DNA of 64,000 nt from Mallotus nudiflorus (GCA_947683625.1 CANTUR010000641.1:1-64000), one strand, 5' to 3'. Shown: positions 25,839 through 38,311, counted from the first letter of the stretch. Notes: generated by a model from the letters alone, not told the origin. Numbers and translations are program-made.

Positions 25839-27018
25839 TGTTGAACATTTACATGATCAAATAATAATTCATCCTTATTTTGACTTTAACAAACATTTAT
25901 GAAACATTAATGATCCTCTCTTAAGTGTGAATATAAGCATATGTACCAAATTACACTCAATGAAAGCAAAACAATTTGACGAAGCCTTGGAACATGTTTA
26001 AGAACATTTAAAATATAATTGAAGCCTTCAAAGACCCCTACACATGTCTTATAAAGCATGGGAATTGAACCAAGTTGAAAGGAGTGCAATCAGAGGCAAA
26101 ATAGATAAGTTTTTATGAGGACAGTCTACGCTCACGATCCAACCAATGCTCAAGGTTTATGCTCATAACCTATGTCTAACCATGAGCATCCGTGAGTAAA
26201 GTGGTTGATATACTCACGATCTACACTCATGACCCATGTCTGACCATAAGCGTCTGTGAGCAAAGTGGTTGATACGCTCACGGTCTATGCTAACGACCAT
26301 GACCTGACCTTGAGTGTAGCCAATGGACACTTTTACAAGTAACAATCATATTTTTCAATGCTTATAACCCTGAGCCTATGATTACGACCATAAGTGTCTG
26401 AATTCCTGAAAAGCTAAAAATGCATTAAATGAAGAAAAAAGAGGTTGGGAATGAATTTAATAGCTTCCAACAGCTATTTTTTACTCTCTAACTATAAATT
26501 GAAGATATAGAACTTTATTTAAGAAGTTACATAAGTTGGTTGAGCAATTAATCTCTTTGAACAATTTTCTCCATACTTAAAATTCTTAATTACTTTGAGT
26601 GTTGGTTGTATGCTAGGCTAGCTCTCTTCTTCATCTTCTTTTTTGGGTTGAAAAGGGAAGTGAGGAGTTAATGCTAGTGGTTCAGGTTCAAGTGTAAGTC
26701 TCAAAACACTTGTGATTGATTATTGGTTAGAGCTTAGCCTTAAAAGCTCATTATGTTGTAAAGGTTAGAGTTGAGCCACAAAAACTCTTGTAAACTCAAT
26801 CTAGATCAATAAGATTGGAGTAGGTGTTAAAAATACTAATTTAGAGATAAGTTAGGTGGAGATGTAGATTCAAATTATGAATCGAACTCCTTAAATCTTG
26901 TGTTTTTGAGTTCTTCTTTTATCATCTCATCTATACACTAATTTAATTATTGATTAAGCCTTAATTTTCATTTAAATTCTAATTTGCCCTATTCAGCCCC
27001 CCTCTAGGGCCTATTTCA
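25839..27018 (+). repeat. 5' LTR of the truncated copia element
   Basis: Starts TGTTGAACAT and ends CTATTTCA, 1180 bp, directly before the primer site. The sequence before it is TATAA (25834-25838), but the matching target repeat on the other side is lost. It contains imperfect tandem repeats at 26128-26320. Confidence 0.82.
26128..26320. repeat. 64-bp imperfect tandem repeat in copia LTR
   Basis: About two and a half units with a 64-bp period. CATGAGCATCCGTGAG at 26181 is matched by CATAAGCGTCTGTGAG at 26245; both are followed by AAAGTGGTTGATA and CTCACG. Confidence 0.8.
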
Positions 27019-27020
27019 AT

Positions 27021-27032
27021 TGGTATCAGAGC
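27021..27032 (+). promoter_or_regulatory. Primer binding site (tRNA-iMet) of the copia element
   Basis: TGGTATCAGAGC, identical to the plant initiator-Met complement, two bases after the LTR end. Confidence 0.93.
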
Positions 27033-27069
27033 TAAAATTCTTAGTACTTAATTACAAGAAGGTTAGATC

Positions 27070-28695
27070 ATGGGTAGTGTGAACTTTTCTTCTTTGAGAC
27101 CCTTCCTTGATGGGAGTGATTATCCTCATTGAAAGTTTAAAATGGAGCTATATCTTGATAGTGATCCAACTAGACTATAAGAAGTGGTTCTTGATGGTTA
27201 GGAACCTCCTAAAGCCATACTAGAAAACATGGGAATCCTCATTGATAGAACCCAATGGACATAAGAGCAAAGGGAGGCAAACTACAAGAATAATAAAGTA
27301 ATGACAATCTTACTTGCTTCCATGTTTAGGGAAGAAGGATGGAAAGTTCAACATTGCTTATCCACTAAAGAAATTTGGGAGACTCTTGAGAATCATTTTA
27401 AAGGCAACATTCAAGTGAGAAGTAAGAAGCAAGAAGGTTCAATTGCATGTATATGAATATGAAATCTTCAAGATGAAGCCTCAAGAATCCATCACCGAAA
27501 TGAAAAATAGACTTAATACCCTCCTCACCACCTTGAGAAAGCTTGGTAAACACTATTCTAAGGAGGAAATCAACACAAAGATTCTTAGAATCCTTCATAA
27601 GAAGGATTGGGAATATAGAGTGACTTTTATTGAAGAAGCTCATGACTTGTCAAAGCTTTCAACTGAGATACTCATTGGCAAGCTTTTGACACATGAGCTC
27701 ATATTGAAGCAAAACGAAGATGAAAAGGAGGAAAAAAGGAAAATAAGAAAAACATTGCTTTGAAAACCTCACAAGATGATATTGAAGAGGAGAGTTTTAA
27801 AGACTCTAGTGATGAAGATAGTGACATTGCAATGCTTACAAGGAACTTGAAGAAATTCTTGAGAAAGAAGAATTCCTCAAGAATTAGAGACATTAATAAG
27901 AAGTATGAAGGCAAAAAGAAAAAAGAGGTTACTTGCTATGAATACAAGAAATCGGGTCACATTAGAAGTGAGTGTCCCAAGCTTAAATTCAAGAACAAGG
28001 GATCAAAGGACAAGAACAAGGCTTTTAAAGCTTCATGGGGTGATTCCTTCGAATCAGAAAAGGAATAGGAGTAACAACAAGTGGCCAACCTTTGTTTTAT
28101 GGCTTTTGAAGATAAAAATGAGGTACAATTTACTTCTCATTCTTCATGTGATTATTGTGATGATGATGATGAGAGCTCTATTGTGAGCAAACTTATGCTT
28201 AAATGTAAAAGCTTGCTCTCTAAGAAGAAGCTTTACAAGCATGAGTTATCTAGCTTGACTATGGAATTTGAAAACTTGAAAAAGGACTTCTTTAAAATTG
28301 TTGAATCAAATGAAAAACTTACTAATGTCTTGAAATTTCAAATTCCTTAAAGGACCAACTCAAGAAAGCTAATGATGAAAATCTTATACTTTCTAAAAAG
28401 GTCTTGGAGTTAAAGAATTCCATCTCTAAATTCAAGATAGGAAAAGGGACTTTAGATAGTCTACTTGATTCTCAAAAATATTATGGAGATACTTATGGAA
28501 TTAGATATAAAAATTGAATGTCTTCCTCATCATCATCTCATATTAACTTTGTTAAAGTCTCATGTGATTCTACCCCCTCTACTTTCAAATCTCTTGAGAC
28601 TCAAGCTTTTAAAGCTAAAAGGTCTTATGTGGCAAATGGAAAAGGAAATTCACATGACTCAACCTTTCTTGACACAAAGGGCTAAGATTTAAACC
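27070..28695 (+). pseudogene. Ty1/copia gag (UBN2 type, Sirevirus-like), broken
   Basis: The ATG at 27070 starts a gag beginning MGSVNFSSLRPFLDGSDYP, with stops soon after. A 4-bp insertion near 27430 shifts the frame; the second block (27443-27763) contains VYEYEIFKMKP typical of copia gag. The third (27760-28350) has acidic stretches and a zinc knuckle CYEY-GHIRSEC in which the second Cys is Tyr, then KKKLYKHELSSL and a run ending in SSSSSSHINFVK. The layout (UBN2 domain, knuckle, KNKAFKASW-like motif) resembles Sirevirus gag. There is no pol after it. Confidence 0.83.
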
Positions 28696-28726
28696 AAAAA
28701 GCCCTAACCTGGACATGCTTATATGT

Positions 28727-30291
28727 ACACTAGATACAATATAATTTAAAATTCGTGTAAGCATATTGCTATCTTAAATTTTAGAAAATCATTGTGTTCA
28801 TAAAACACACGCACACAGTTCAATTTATTAACTTACAGTTGGAGCGAGCCAGCTGACGGTTTCGTGTCCGCTTATTGTCAGTAGTTCCCACTCCAGTATA
28901 TTCTAAAATAAAATAATATTTATTCAAAACATGCTTAAGAAAAATAATTAAAATTCATAGGAATTTCCAAGAATTCCGAAATTAATAAAAATTAAGAAAT
29001 TGGTAACATATTTGCAATTAATCCTAACAAAGACTTGATCTAAGAAATGACCCTAAAACGACATAACAGGTAAACAGAAATGTACAGATGTCACATTTTA
29101 TGAAAAATTCATCAAAATTTCGACAGAGTCTTCTCTGTAAAATAGACATCTCTCTACACGAAATAGAGTCATTCTTGCAGGGAAAAATACTACTATTCAC
29201 CATACAGTACCACACTCGGATTCCCAACCTAAATCAATAACAACACTACCACAAAATATATAAATTATGAAAATATATAGCAACATATTTATAAAAATTA
29301 ATCGGACTAATTAAATAATAAATTCTTTTTAACAATCAATATATACAAAATCTCATTTAACATAATAATATCTATACTTAAAAATTATTACTTATTAAAC
29401 TCTGAAAAATTCATAAAAATATATATTAACACTAAATATAATTAAATCAATTAAATAATTAAATACTATGATATTTATATACATTTATATTATTTCCAGA
29501 AATTAATCTAAAATCAAAAAAATATACAATAATATTAATTTAGCTAATAGAATTTATTTATACTTTCTAACAATTAAAATTATCATTATACATGTTAATT
29601 AACTATAAATTTACCAAAAATCAGTTAAAAATCAAATTACATAATTTTCTCTAAAATTCTTATTTTTCACATATAACTTCCAAAAATTATAATAAATTAT
29701 CTATAACTAATTTTACAAAATTTTCTTCACAAACATTACTCCAAATAATATATAGTATTTATTAAAAATATCCAAAATTTCAAGCTCGGAATGGTAATTG
29801 GAACAAAAAATTCCAAAAAAAATTAAAATAAATCTGAAAATTATAAAAAAATATCATAACATAGTATTCAATCTCTACATCAACTTTCCTAAACAATATC
29901 AAGCCTAATTCTCATTTAATTAACCAAAAACTAACAAATGAATTTACCTAGATTTAGAACAATCTAGGAGGAGATCGAAGAAACTGAAGGTAGATTATGG
30001 AAGTTTGGAAGATAAGGATTCCATAAACACCGAAATCATGACCATCCAATGTCAGAATCTTCACCAGAGACCAAAAGAAAGTTGACCAAAATAAGGGTAA
30101 AATGGAAAAAAGAGAAGATGGGGCTACTGCTGGTGGCCAAGGGAGGAGCTGGACTGCTGTCCGGCGTGTCATGGTTGTCGGGGTGCTGCTAGTTGGCTGA
30201 GACACGGTGCTGGTAGCAGACTAGCACTGACGGGAAGAAGAAGAAGAAAGAAAAGAAAAGCAAGAGGAAAAAAAGAAAAAAATGGTTTTGT

Positions 30292-30340
<49 letters not shown>

Positions 30341-30478
30341 CAACACACTCCTATAATATTTCCTATCCCAAAATAATAATAATATTAAAATAAAAATAAT
30401 ACACTACTAAAAATAGAATAATCATAATCAATACTAAGTGATTTAATTTAATTAATAATAAAAATTCAAAGTATTACA
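28727..30478 (-). repeat. Element B right (5') LTR, inner piece 2
   Basis: From about 28727 the sequence again follows the left LTR of B (from about 6975) to its end GTATTACA. It includes the GC-rich leader (29940-30290) and a (TA)n array at 30294-30338. Confidence 0.85.
29954..30205 (-). other. LTR leader open frame, B right LTR
   Basis: An open frame of 83 codons collinear with the one at 8189-8491; both contain LLPWPP, APSSLF and ILPLFW. The frame is kept although the LTR copies differ at many positions. It has no recognised domain. Confidence 0.25.
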
Positions 30479-30535
30479 AAAACAAAAATAATTAAAAAAA
30501 AAGACAAGAAAAAAATTAAAATAAAGAAGTGTATT

Positions 30536-30946
30536 TGTCACAACCCAAATTGGGAGTCATGATTGGCGCTAGGGAACGAAAATTCTTTCGAATCCGAAAC
30601 TCGTAGCAAGCCTTAAAAATAAAAACATATGCAATAATAATATAACAACAAATCTATATATATCATACATAATAAAAATATTTCATACAATATTCTAAAC
30701 AAAATCCCAAACTAAGATAACACACTTTTATCATAACAATACTATCACTGCAGTTTCTAGAGTATAGCAAGAGTTCAGATATAAAGTTTATATAATATAG
30801 CCGGAGCTGAAGAAGACGAATGTAAAGTACTATTGAGGAGGTCTGAAGAAGAAGAAGATCATGAAAAAAATATTGAGGGGAGACCTCACTGAGTGAATTA
30901 TTATAATATATATACATGCATCCTAAGGTCATATATAGTCAAGCAT

Positions 30947-30980
<34 letters not shown>

Positions 30981-33234
30981 CACACAGATGCTAAAATCCA
31001 TTTTATATAATAATAAAGGCATAAAAAGTTTATTTAAGTGAAGGATCAAATAGAACCTTAAATATCCGCAACCTCAATCAATAATATCTTACTAGCCAAC
31101 AGGCTTACTAAATTCCAAAATAATTCTCTTTTCTATTTTTGGACAGTAGACTGGCCTCGAGACACTAAGTTAATCGAGTTTCCGCAGTCTCACTATCGGT
31201 GTGACTGGCCACGAAATACTAGGTCAACCGAGCTCTTGTAATCACACTACTCTCTTATTACAATTTTCATTAATCAATCAATCAATTAGATCTCTCCTCA
31301 AATAAATCTTATAATGTCAAATCCTAAATCTAACGCATTGGTACGTACACAGTCTTAGTGTAGCTTACTAAATAGCACGTTCTACTGATATTCTTCAATT
31401 AAATAGTATAATTGTTGAAAAATAATAAATGCACAATTAAAACATAATGACATCGATTTTATAAAGAAATATACCAATTATATCTCAAATATATACCAAG
31501 CATATACTAAAAATATTCCAAATATATATGCCAAAATATACCATAAGTATACCAAAAATATACTGAATATATATTAAGAATATACCAAACATATATGTCG
31601 CATATATATCAAAATATACTAAATCATTTAATAAGATAATTCATGTTTAAACACTTTATGGAAACATGGATGCTCATAATCATATATCATATATGCAATA
31701 CATATATAAAATAATAACTCATAGTTATACCCTCCTATAGACAGACTCGATAGGCTTGGTCCGATAGGTTTCAGTCTCGACACAACTAAAGAAAATAAAT
31801 AATAATAACAATATTAGAATTGAATTCTTAATTTAATACTCCTAGGAATTCTAAAGGACGACTCGATCTAAGATACGACTTGACCACAATTCAAAAACTC
31901 AGGATCGACTTGACGTTACATTTTACGAGAATTATACTGAAAATTCGGTAAAGTCTTATTAGTAAAGCAGACATTTCTCTACTAAAAGTAGAGCCAATTA
32001 TGCAAGTAAAAACACTTCAATAATCACCAAAAACACAATATCTTGGGTTGGGACTCCAAACTACACAATTTTTCAACCGAGAAATACAATTCTCAAAATC
32101 AATATTTAATAATAATAATATAATAAAAATTAGTAAAATCCATAAACATCAATAATAAACCACAATACAATTTATTTAAATAACAAAAACATTAAAGCCA
32201 ATTATTTTTCCAAATTAGTTAATAAAATCTCAATAATTATATAATATTGATAAAAATCCATTCTTTCAATTATTCAAAATAAAATAGTAAAATTCACAAT
32301 TAATTATTTAAATAGTTCAAATATGTAATAAAAATAGTTAAAAAGTCATTTAATCACAAAAATAGTAAATAAATTATTATTTGAATATATTTTCAAAAAT
32401 TATTATTAATTAGTTAAAAATAGTAAATAATTCATAAAAATTATTTTAATACTATTTATTATTACAAAATCATTCAAAAACACACTAATTAACCATAATT
32501 TCAGTTAAAACACAAAATTCACCAATTTATATTAATTTTTTCAAAAATTAATTTTTCACATAAACTTTCAAAAATTTGTAGTAAATAACCGGGACACAAT
32601 TTTCATAAACTTCCTTCACAAACTATATTTCAAATAAACTAAAAAATTTATTTAAAAAAATAGATTTTCCGGCGAGGGTCATCGGAATAGTGACTCGCTG
32701 GAAAATTCAAAACCCAAAAATCACAATAATTCCAAAAAATTTAACAAAAAAAATATATATATAGATTAAGCTACCCATAACAACTATTCTAAAGACACTA
32801 AGCCTAAAACTCAAGAAAATAAAGCTAAAAAAAATAAAAAACTAAAATTAACCTAAATAAAAACTTAAATAAAACTCACAAATGGAAGGATCTAAGCTTA
32901 AACCGAGCTTATAGTTGGCTTGCCCGAAACTAGAGCATTCCCAAGAATCAAGAAATGCAAGTTTTAGCCACCGGGAAAAGCCACCAATGACGATCAAAGC
33001 TACCTTTGCTGTTTTGGTTGATTCCGATGTTAGACTGGCATGCTGGAGGTGGTAGAAGGGAGAGGAGAAGGAGGGGAGGTGATGGTGGTAGGTGGTGGCA
33101 GTTGGTGGTGGCACACGACGGGGTTGGGTGTTTATGCTCAGGAAGAGAAGAAAATAGGAAAAAAAGAAGAAGAGAAGGAAGGAAACCCGAGAAAAAAAAA
33201 GTGTTGCTCTTTTACATATATATATATAATACAC

Positions 33235-33288
<54 letters not shown>

Positions 33289-33497
33289 TTCCAAATAATG
33301 TTCTTTACAAAATAGAATATTTAAAATAAATAAATAAATACTGCTTACAATGACAACGATAATAATATTTATAAATGAATAAATAATCATAGATCAAATA
33401 ACACACAAATAATTATAATATATAAAAATTTAAAATATTATTAACACTATATATCTCAAAATAATTTTTAATAAATTTAAAATATCAAGTCATTACA
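30536..33497 (-). mobile_element. Solo LTR, diverged relative of the A/B family
   Basis: Starts TGTCACAACCCAAATTGGGA and ends AAGTCATTACA, 2962 bp, with a perfect 5-bp target duplication GTATT at 30531-30535 and 33498-33502. The ends, the AGGGAACGA motif, the two-copy CTGGCC/CGAG repeat (31143-31250), the GC-rich leader (32880-33180) and the flanking TA/AAT array mark it as a distant member of the same chromovirus LTR group. No internal region remains. Confidence 0.88.
33240..33289. repeat. (AAT)n microsatellite in solo LTR
   Basis: About 50 bp of AAT repeats next to the GC-rich leader of the solo LTR. Confidence 0.95.
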
Positions 33498-33502
33498 GTA
33501 TT

Positions 33503-34751
33503 AAATATATACTTAAAATATAAAGTACCACATGTCAATATATCAATATATGGTAAAAACCTTCTGTATACCTTGGCTTTTATTAAATTTATTACATATA
33601 TAACTCTGAAATATGCCAGTTTAATATATTTTTCATATTTTAACAATTCATCTCCTCAATTTATAAATTAATTATTGACATCTTAACTCAGTAAAAATAT
33701 GATTTGTAAGTACTTTAAACTTCCATAAAAGAGCATTTTTAAGATAATTTAAACGTCTAAAAGTAACTTAATAGTCTCTCTCAAAAAAACAAACCTTAAT
33801 AGTACTAAAAAATGTTAATAATTCTTATTTTTATCAAATTAAAGTGGTTAAATAATCGGGAGATTCAATTAATAAAAGACACAGATACACTAGACCCTTA
33901 TATTATTTTATAATACTATATATGATTATACGGGGTGTTTCTTTTTTTTTGTTCGAAAGGATGAAAGAGTTCATTGATATAAAGGGGCTACTCTTTGCTG
34001 GTACGCCCTTAACCTGTTGGCTAAGATTTATCATAAACAGCTCATTAACCTGTTAGCCAAGGCTTATTATTGACATCTTTGGGAGTTGGGGTTGAGTCCT
34101 ATATCGTATCCTCTTCCTCTAAAATTATTAATGATAAAAAAAAAAGGGTTACTTTTTTTTTTTTTTTTTTGGGGTGTGACTTGCTATTATATAATGTCAC
34201 TATTAATATCATTGTCATTATTACATATAGATATATACCGGAGGCTCTAGGTAAAGACATACAATCTTTCACTTTTACTGCACTACTGCTTGAACCGAAA
34301 TCCTTTAAATTCTAGGACCTTAACTTACACTATTTAGTTTAGACTTCATTGGCAAGGGGCTATTCTATCTTACATCTAACTTAAAAAAATACTTTTTATT
34401 TTTAACAAAAATAAATATTCATTCATTTATCACAGATAGCTGTAATATTGTATAACCTAAGTAACTCAAGATCAGTAAAAATATAAAATGGAAAACATAT
34501 TTTCAGAAAAAAAAAAATTACAATCCAAGATTAACATATAAATTAAAATATAACAACAAAAATTCTCAATATATAAAAATAACTATAACGATAAATCGTA
34601 TTATGGTTAATATTAGTATTTTTAAGAAGAGTGCACGAAAAGAACTAAAAATTTTCTTCTAAAACAAAGTCCATAATCTAAAATTTAATAATCAACAAAT
34701 ATTGCCTGATGCTATTATTCTAGCTTAATTGTTCATCAAAATCCTTAGTGT
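33503..34751. other. AT-rich intergenic DNA, downstream of SDR copy 1
   Basis: AT-rich, with T runs at 33942-33950 and 34154-34170 and an AACCTGTTGGCTAAG / AACCTGTTAGCCAAG short duplication at 34011-34063. No gene recognised. The 3' UTR of SDR copy 1 probably lies in its right end. Confidence 0.6.
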
Positions 34752-36093
34752 CTATCTGGAAAACCACTCCTTCACATTTGAACGGACCGCCTTAACCAAA
34801 GCTGGTACTATGTTGCCTGATGGTATTGTCAAGTACCCATCTCCACGACAAATGCTGTCCACTATTGCCTTTGCACATTTTTGTCCAAACTGACAAGACA
34901 TGGAATTCACAAGATTTAGGAAACATGAGCAAACTAAACATCTTTTCTAGTGTACTGTATCCGGAGCAGGTATACATATATGTGTGTTACTACATGCATA
35001 CCTCTGACTGAAATTCAGCTGTAACGATTTCGGATTTGACCTCACCAGGACTCACAATTGTTAGTCCAACGTCAGAACCATATCCAGCTCCCAACATCTC
35101 AAAAGTGCGTAGGATTATATTCTCGGCTGCCTGAGAGAAGCATTTAATTTCAGGTAATTAGCAACAATATAGATATTGAAGCACAATTACATCATACCAA
35201 AAACATAACATATTATGTTAATATGTTCGTACAATATGGAGACTCGTGTATGATGATGGCGTCGAAGCAGCAATTGATCCAATCACCACAATTTTTCCTT
35301 TGCTTCTTTTTAGATGTGGAAGTGCCACATCAATGCAATGCCCTATACAGCTGAATATGTCCTGCATTCACAAGAAAGCGGCACTCAAAAGTCATTGGTT
35401 TTTAGCTTTCAGCATTACCATAACAAGGTTGAACAGATTAACTAAGTGCTATATAGATTCACAATTACCACAGCAGCAGTATTTGACCCATCTGTGCAAT
35501 CTTCAACCATGGAAGCTCCAGTAATTCCAATACCATTAACCAAATGATCCACTATGACCACAAAACACCAACAAATAAATTATTAACTATATACATACAT
35601 ATATGTCTCCAGAATGGAAATATTTCATCTCCTAAACTTGAACTTACATTGGCCAAAATGGCTGACCGCCTCACCAATAAATCTTTCGCGGTCTTCAGCC
35701 TTAGAAACATCGGCACGGACTACAATGACATCCGGCGAGCCCAACTCCTGTGCTTGCTTGGCAACTGCTTCAAGCTGGTCTTCTCTTCTTGCAGCTATTG
35801 CTAAACGAGCCCCCCTTCTCGCATATTCATAAGCCACATACTTCACCTCAATAGAGCAACAATATTAACAGATTTGTCCAATTGGTGGGTTCATTACAAG
35901 AAACTTCATTTTTTTCAAAGAAAACAAAAAATTCATTGCAGACCTTGCCAATGCCCGAAGATGCTGCAGTAATCAGTACAACTTTGCCAGCTAACTTTTC
36001 ACTGAATATGGTTCTTTTGACACGCCTTACAAGATACAGTGGTAAGATTATAGGAAGAGCCGCTACTATTGTTAGAAGAAGCACAGCATCCAT
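34752..36093 (-). CDS. 11-beta-hydroxysteroid dehydrogenase-like SDR (steroleosin-like), copy 1
   Basis: Six exons with GT-AG introns: 35944-36093, 35648-35846, 35469-35551, 35233-35361, 35002-35130, 34752-34889, joining to 275 codons without a break. Residues 4-22 are hydrophobic with Pro14 and Pro18, like the N-terminal membrane or oil-body anchor of steroleosins. The nucleotide site reads TAASSGIG (42-49; usual TGASSGIG), followed by AYEYARRGARLA, AARRE and RADVS as in plant HSDs. The usual LVNNAG is LVNGIG (120-125), and the catalytic YxxxK is H186-xxx-E190; the helix with the catalytic Asn reads DIFSC rather than DINFW. At 275 residues it is shorter than usual for the family. NADP(H)-dependent oxidoreduction is known for the family; activity is doubtful here. 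The start could also be an in-frame ATG at 36121-36123. A damaged tandem copy lies upstream. Confidence 0.82.
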
Positions 36094-36553
36094 CAACTCA
36101 AGCAAACTCACCCTACAATACATTAATTAACAATCAAAAGAAACGAACAGTGAAGAACTGAATTCAAATGTAAAATTACTGTACTTTGAATATGCAATCA
36201 AGCAAACAATAATGAAGTAGAAAGTGACCGAAGGTGGTCTGAAACAAAATGCCCTGAGCGATTAAGAACTGAGATGTGTTTTTTTTTTTAATTAACACTT
36301 AACTTGCTACAGCTAAACTTTTAAATTATTAGCAAAGGAGAACATGTCATTTTAAGTCAATATTAGAGGCCTAAATCAATAAATCTATAGATAAATCATT
36401 ATAAATTTGAGACATGATTATGTAAGAATAATCCAGCAATTGTTAATGCCAATAATTGTTTCTTAAGTTACAAAAATGATAAGCAAAAATTATTAACATA
36501 ATTAACAAAAATACCAAAATTTACTAATCACAATACAAATAAAAATAGAAAAA
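36094..36553. promoter_or_regulatory. Upstream region of SDR copy 1, shared with copy 2
   Basis: About 460 bp between the two SDR copies. The first 150 bp or so (with CAATCAAAAGAAACGAACAG and GGTGGTCTGAAACAAAATG) recur upstream of copy 2 at 37975-38110, so the tandem duplication carried its proximal 5' region along. A T run lies at 36281-36290. No TATA box can be assigned with confidence. Confidence 0.5.
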
Positions 36554-37957
36554 CTACCCCTTCACTTTTGAATGGACCGCGTTAAACAAAACTGTTACTA
36601 TGTTGCCTGATGGTATTGTCAAGTACCCATCTCCACGGCAAGTGCTGTCCACTATCGCCCTAGCACTGTCCGCTATCACCCTAGCACATACTTGAGTTGA
36701 TCCCGTGGGGAAGGAGACAGAATTTTGTCCAAACTGACAAAACATGGAATTCACAAGATTTAGGAAACATGAGCAAACTAAACATCTTTTTCAGTGTAAT
36801 ATATCCGGAGCAGGTATACATAAATGTGTGTTACTACATGCATACCTCTGACTGAAACATGTCAAATATTTCGAATTTGACCTCACCAGGACTCACAATT
36901 GTTAGTCCAATGTCAGAACCATGTTGAACTCTCAATATCTCAACAGCGCATAGTGAAAATGCCTCCATTGCCTGAGAGGCGCATTTAATTTTAGGTAATT
37001 AACAACAATATAGATATTGAAACACAATTACACCATACAAAAAACATAACCATATTATATATGTTAATATGTTCGTACACTGTAGAGACTCATGAATGGT
37101 GATGACGCCGGAACAATTGATCCAATCGCCACGATTTTCCCTTTGCTTCTTTTTAGATATGGAAGTGCCACACGAATGCAATGTGCTATACCGCTGAATA
37201 TGTCCTGCATTCACAAGAAAGCGGCACTCAAAAGTCATTGGTTTTTAGCTTTCAGCATTACCATAACAAGGTTGAACAGATTAACAAAGTGCTATATAGA
37301 ATCACAATTACCTTAACAGCGATATTTGACCCCTCCGTGGAATCTTCAAGCGTGGAAGCTCCAGTAATTCCAGTACGATTAACCAAATGATCCACTATGA
37401 CCACAAAACACCCACAAATAAATTATTAACTATATACATACATATATGTCTCCACAATGGAAATATTTCATCTCCTGAACTTGAACTTACATCGGCCAAA
37501 ATGGCTGACCGCCTTGTCAATAAATCTTTCGCAGTCTTCAGCCCTGGACACATCGGCACGGACTGCAATGACATCTGGCGAGCCCAACTCCTGTGCTTGC
37601 TCGGCAACTGCTTGAAGCCGGTCTTCTCTTCTTGCAGCTAGTGCTAAACAAGCCCCCCCTTCTCGCATACTCATAAGCCAAATACTTCACCTCAATAGAG
37701 CAACAATATTAACAGATTTGTCCAATTGGCGGATTCATTACAAGAAACTTCGTTTTTTCAAAGAAAACAAAAAATTCAGTGCTGACCTCGCCAAGGCCTG
37801 AAGATGCTGCAGTAATCAGTACAACTTTGCCAGCTAAGTTTTCACTGAATATGGTTCTTTTGACACGCCTTATATAATATAGTGGTAAGATTATAGGAAG
37901 AACGGCTACTGCTATAAGAAGACGCACAGCATCCATCAACTTTGTAAGCAAACCCAT
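36554..37957 (-). pseudogene. 11-beta-hydroxysteroid dehydrogenase-like SDR, copy 2, frameshifted
   Basis: Tandem duplicate of 34752-36093 with the same six exons: 37787-37957, 37491-37690, 37312-37394, 37079-37204, 36846-36971, 36554-36733, all with GT-AG borders. Exon 2 is 200 nt instead of 199: a C run at 37653-37659 has seven bases where copy 1 has six, shifting the frame after the YARRG residues. Ignoring that shift, the rest is open. Motifs are again unusual: TAASSGLG, LVNRTG for LVNNAG, and Y-S-A-M-E for YxxxK, so Tyr is kept but Lys is Glu. The last exon has extra residues (NSVSFPTGSTQ) absent from copy 1 and ends early where a Trp codon became TAG. The homopolymer difference could also be a sequencing or assembly error, in which case this would be a second intact gene. 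Confidence 0.82.
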
Positions 37958-38271
37958 AGTCTCCTGCCTACAATACATTAATTAACAATCAAAAGAAACG
38001 AACAGTGAAGAACTGAATTCAAATGTAAATTTAATGTACTATGAATAGACAATCAAGCAAACAATAATGAAGTAAAAAGTGACCTGAAGGTGGTCTGAAA
38101 CAAAATGCCCTGAGCTGAGATGTGCAAAGGGAACTATGTTTGCTGGAATTTAAATGTCAACTTTTTTTTTTTTTTTTAATTAATACTTAACTCTTAAGCC
38201 TTAGCTACTGCTAAACTCTTTTGTCTGCAGCTAAGCTTCTTGAAGGAGAATGACCATCTGGCCAAGGGGTC

Positions 38272-38311
38272 ATTGGCCATCTTCTTTTTTTTTTTGAACA
38301 AATTGGCCATC
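38272..38311 (-). repeat. Poly(T) micro-insertion with 10-bp direct repeats
   Basis: ATTGGCCATC at 38272-38281 and again at 38302-38311 flank a 20-bp poly(T)-GAACAA core. On the minus strand the core is TTGTTC followed by A residues. The form is that of a nearly empty target-primed retroposition event. Confidence 0.55.

Larger units (their letters stand above)
25839..28726 (+). mobile_element. Truncated Ty1/copia element (Sirevirus-like) inside B's right LTR
   Basis: Begins with an LTR (25839-27018), an exact initiator-Met primer site, and a gag gene on the plus strand; then sequence returns to B's LTR near 28727. Protease, integrase, RT, RNase H and the 3' LTR are absent. The stretch of B's LTR equivalent to about 6335-6970 is also missing, so one deletion probably removed the copia 3' part together with adjoining B LTR. 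The right border is estimated to within about 20 bp. Confidence 0.82.
5932..30478 (-). mobile_element. Element B: Ty3/gypsy chromovirus, split by nested insertions
   Basis: B is an LTR retrotransposon whose genes read on the minus strand. Its left (3') LTR is 5932-8753. Its internal region is in two pieces, 8754-8988 and 20620-25428, because complete element A is inserted between them. Its right (5') LTR starts at 25429 and ends at 30478, interrupted by a copia fragment. The flanking 5-bp repeats are GAAAC (5927-5931) and AAAAC (30479-30483), one mismatch. Leaving out A and one copy of A's TSD keeps the reading frame of the chromodomain region continuous across the junction, which supports the nesting directly. 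The coding region has stops and at least two frameshifts, so B is dead and looks older than A. Confidence 0.88.

Noticed and set aside
33040..33315. Open frame ending in a poly-Asn run
   Set aside because: It comes from the (AAT)n array and the antisense of the LTR leader; it has no coding signal.
34070..34315. Open frame of 81 codons in the SDR downstream region
   Set aside because: It includes a poly-Phe run from a T tract and has no other support.
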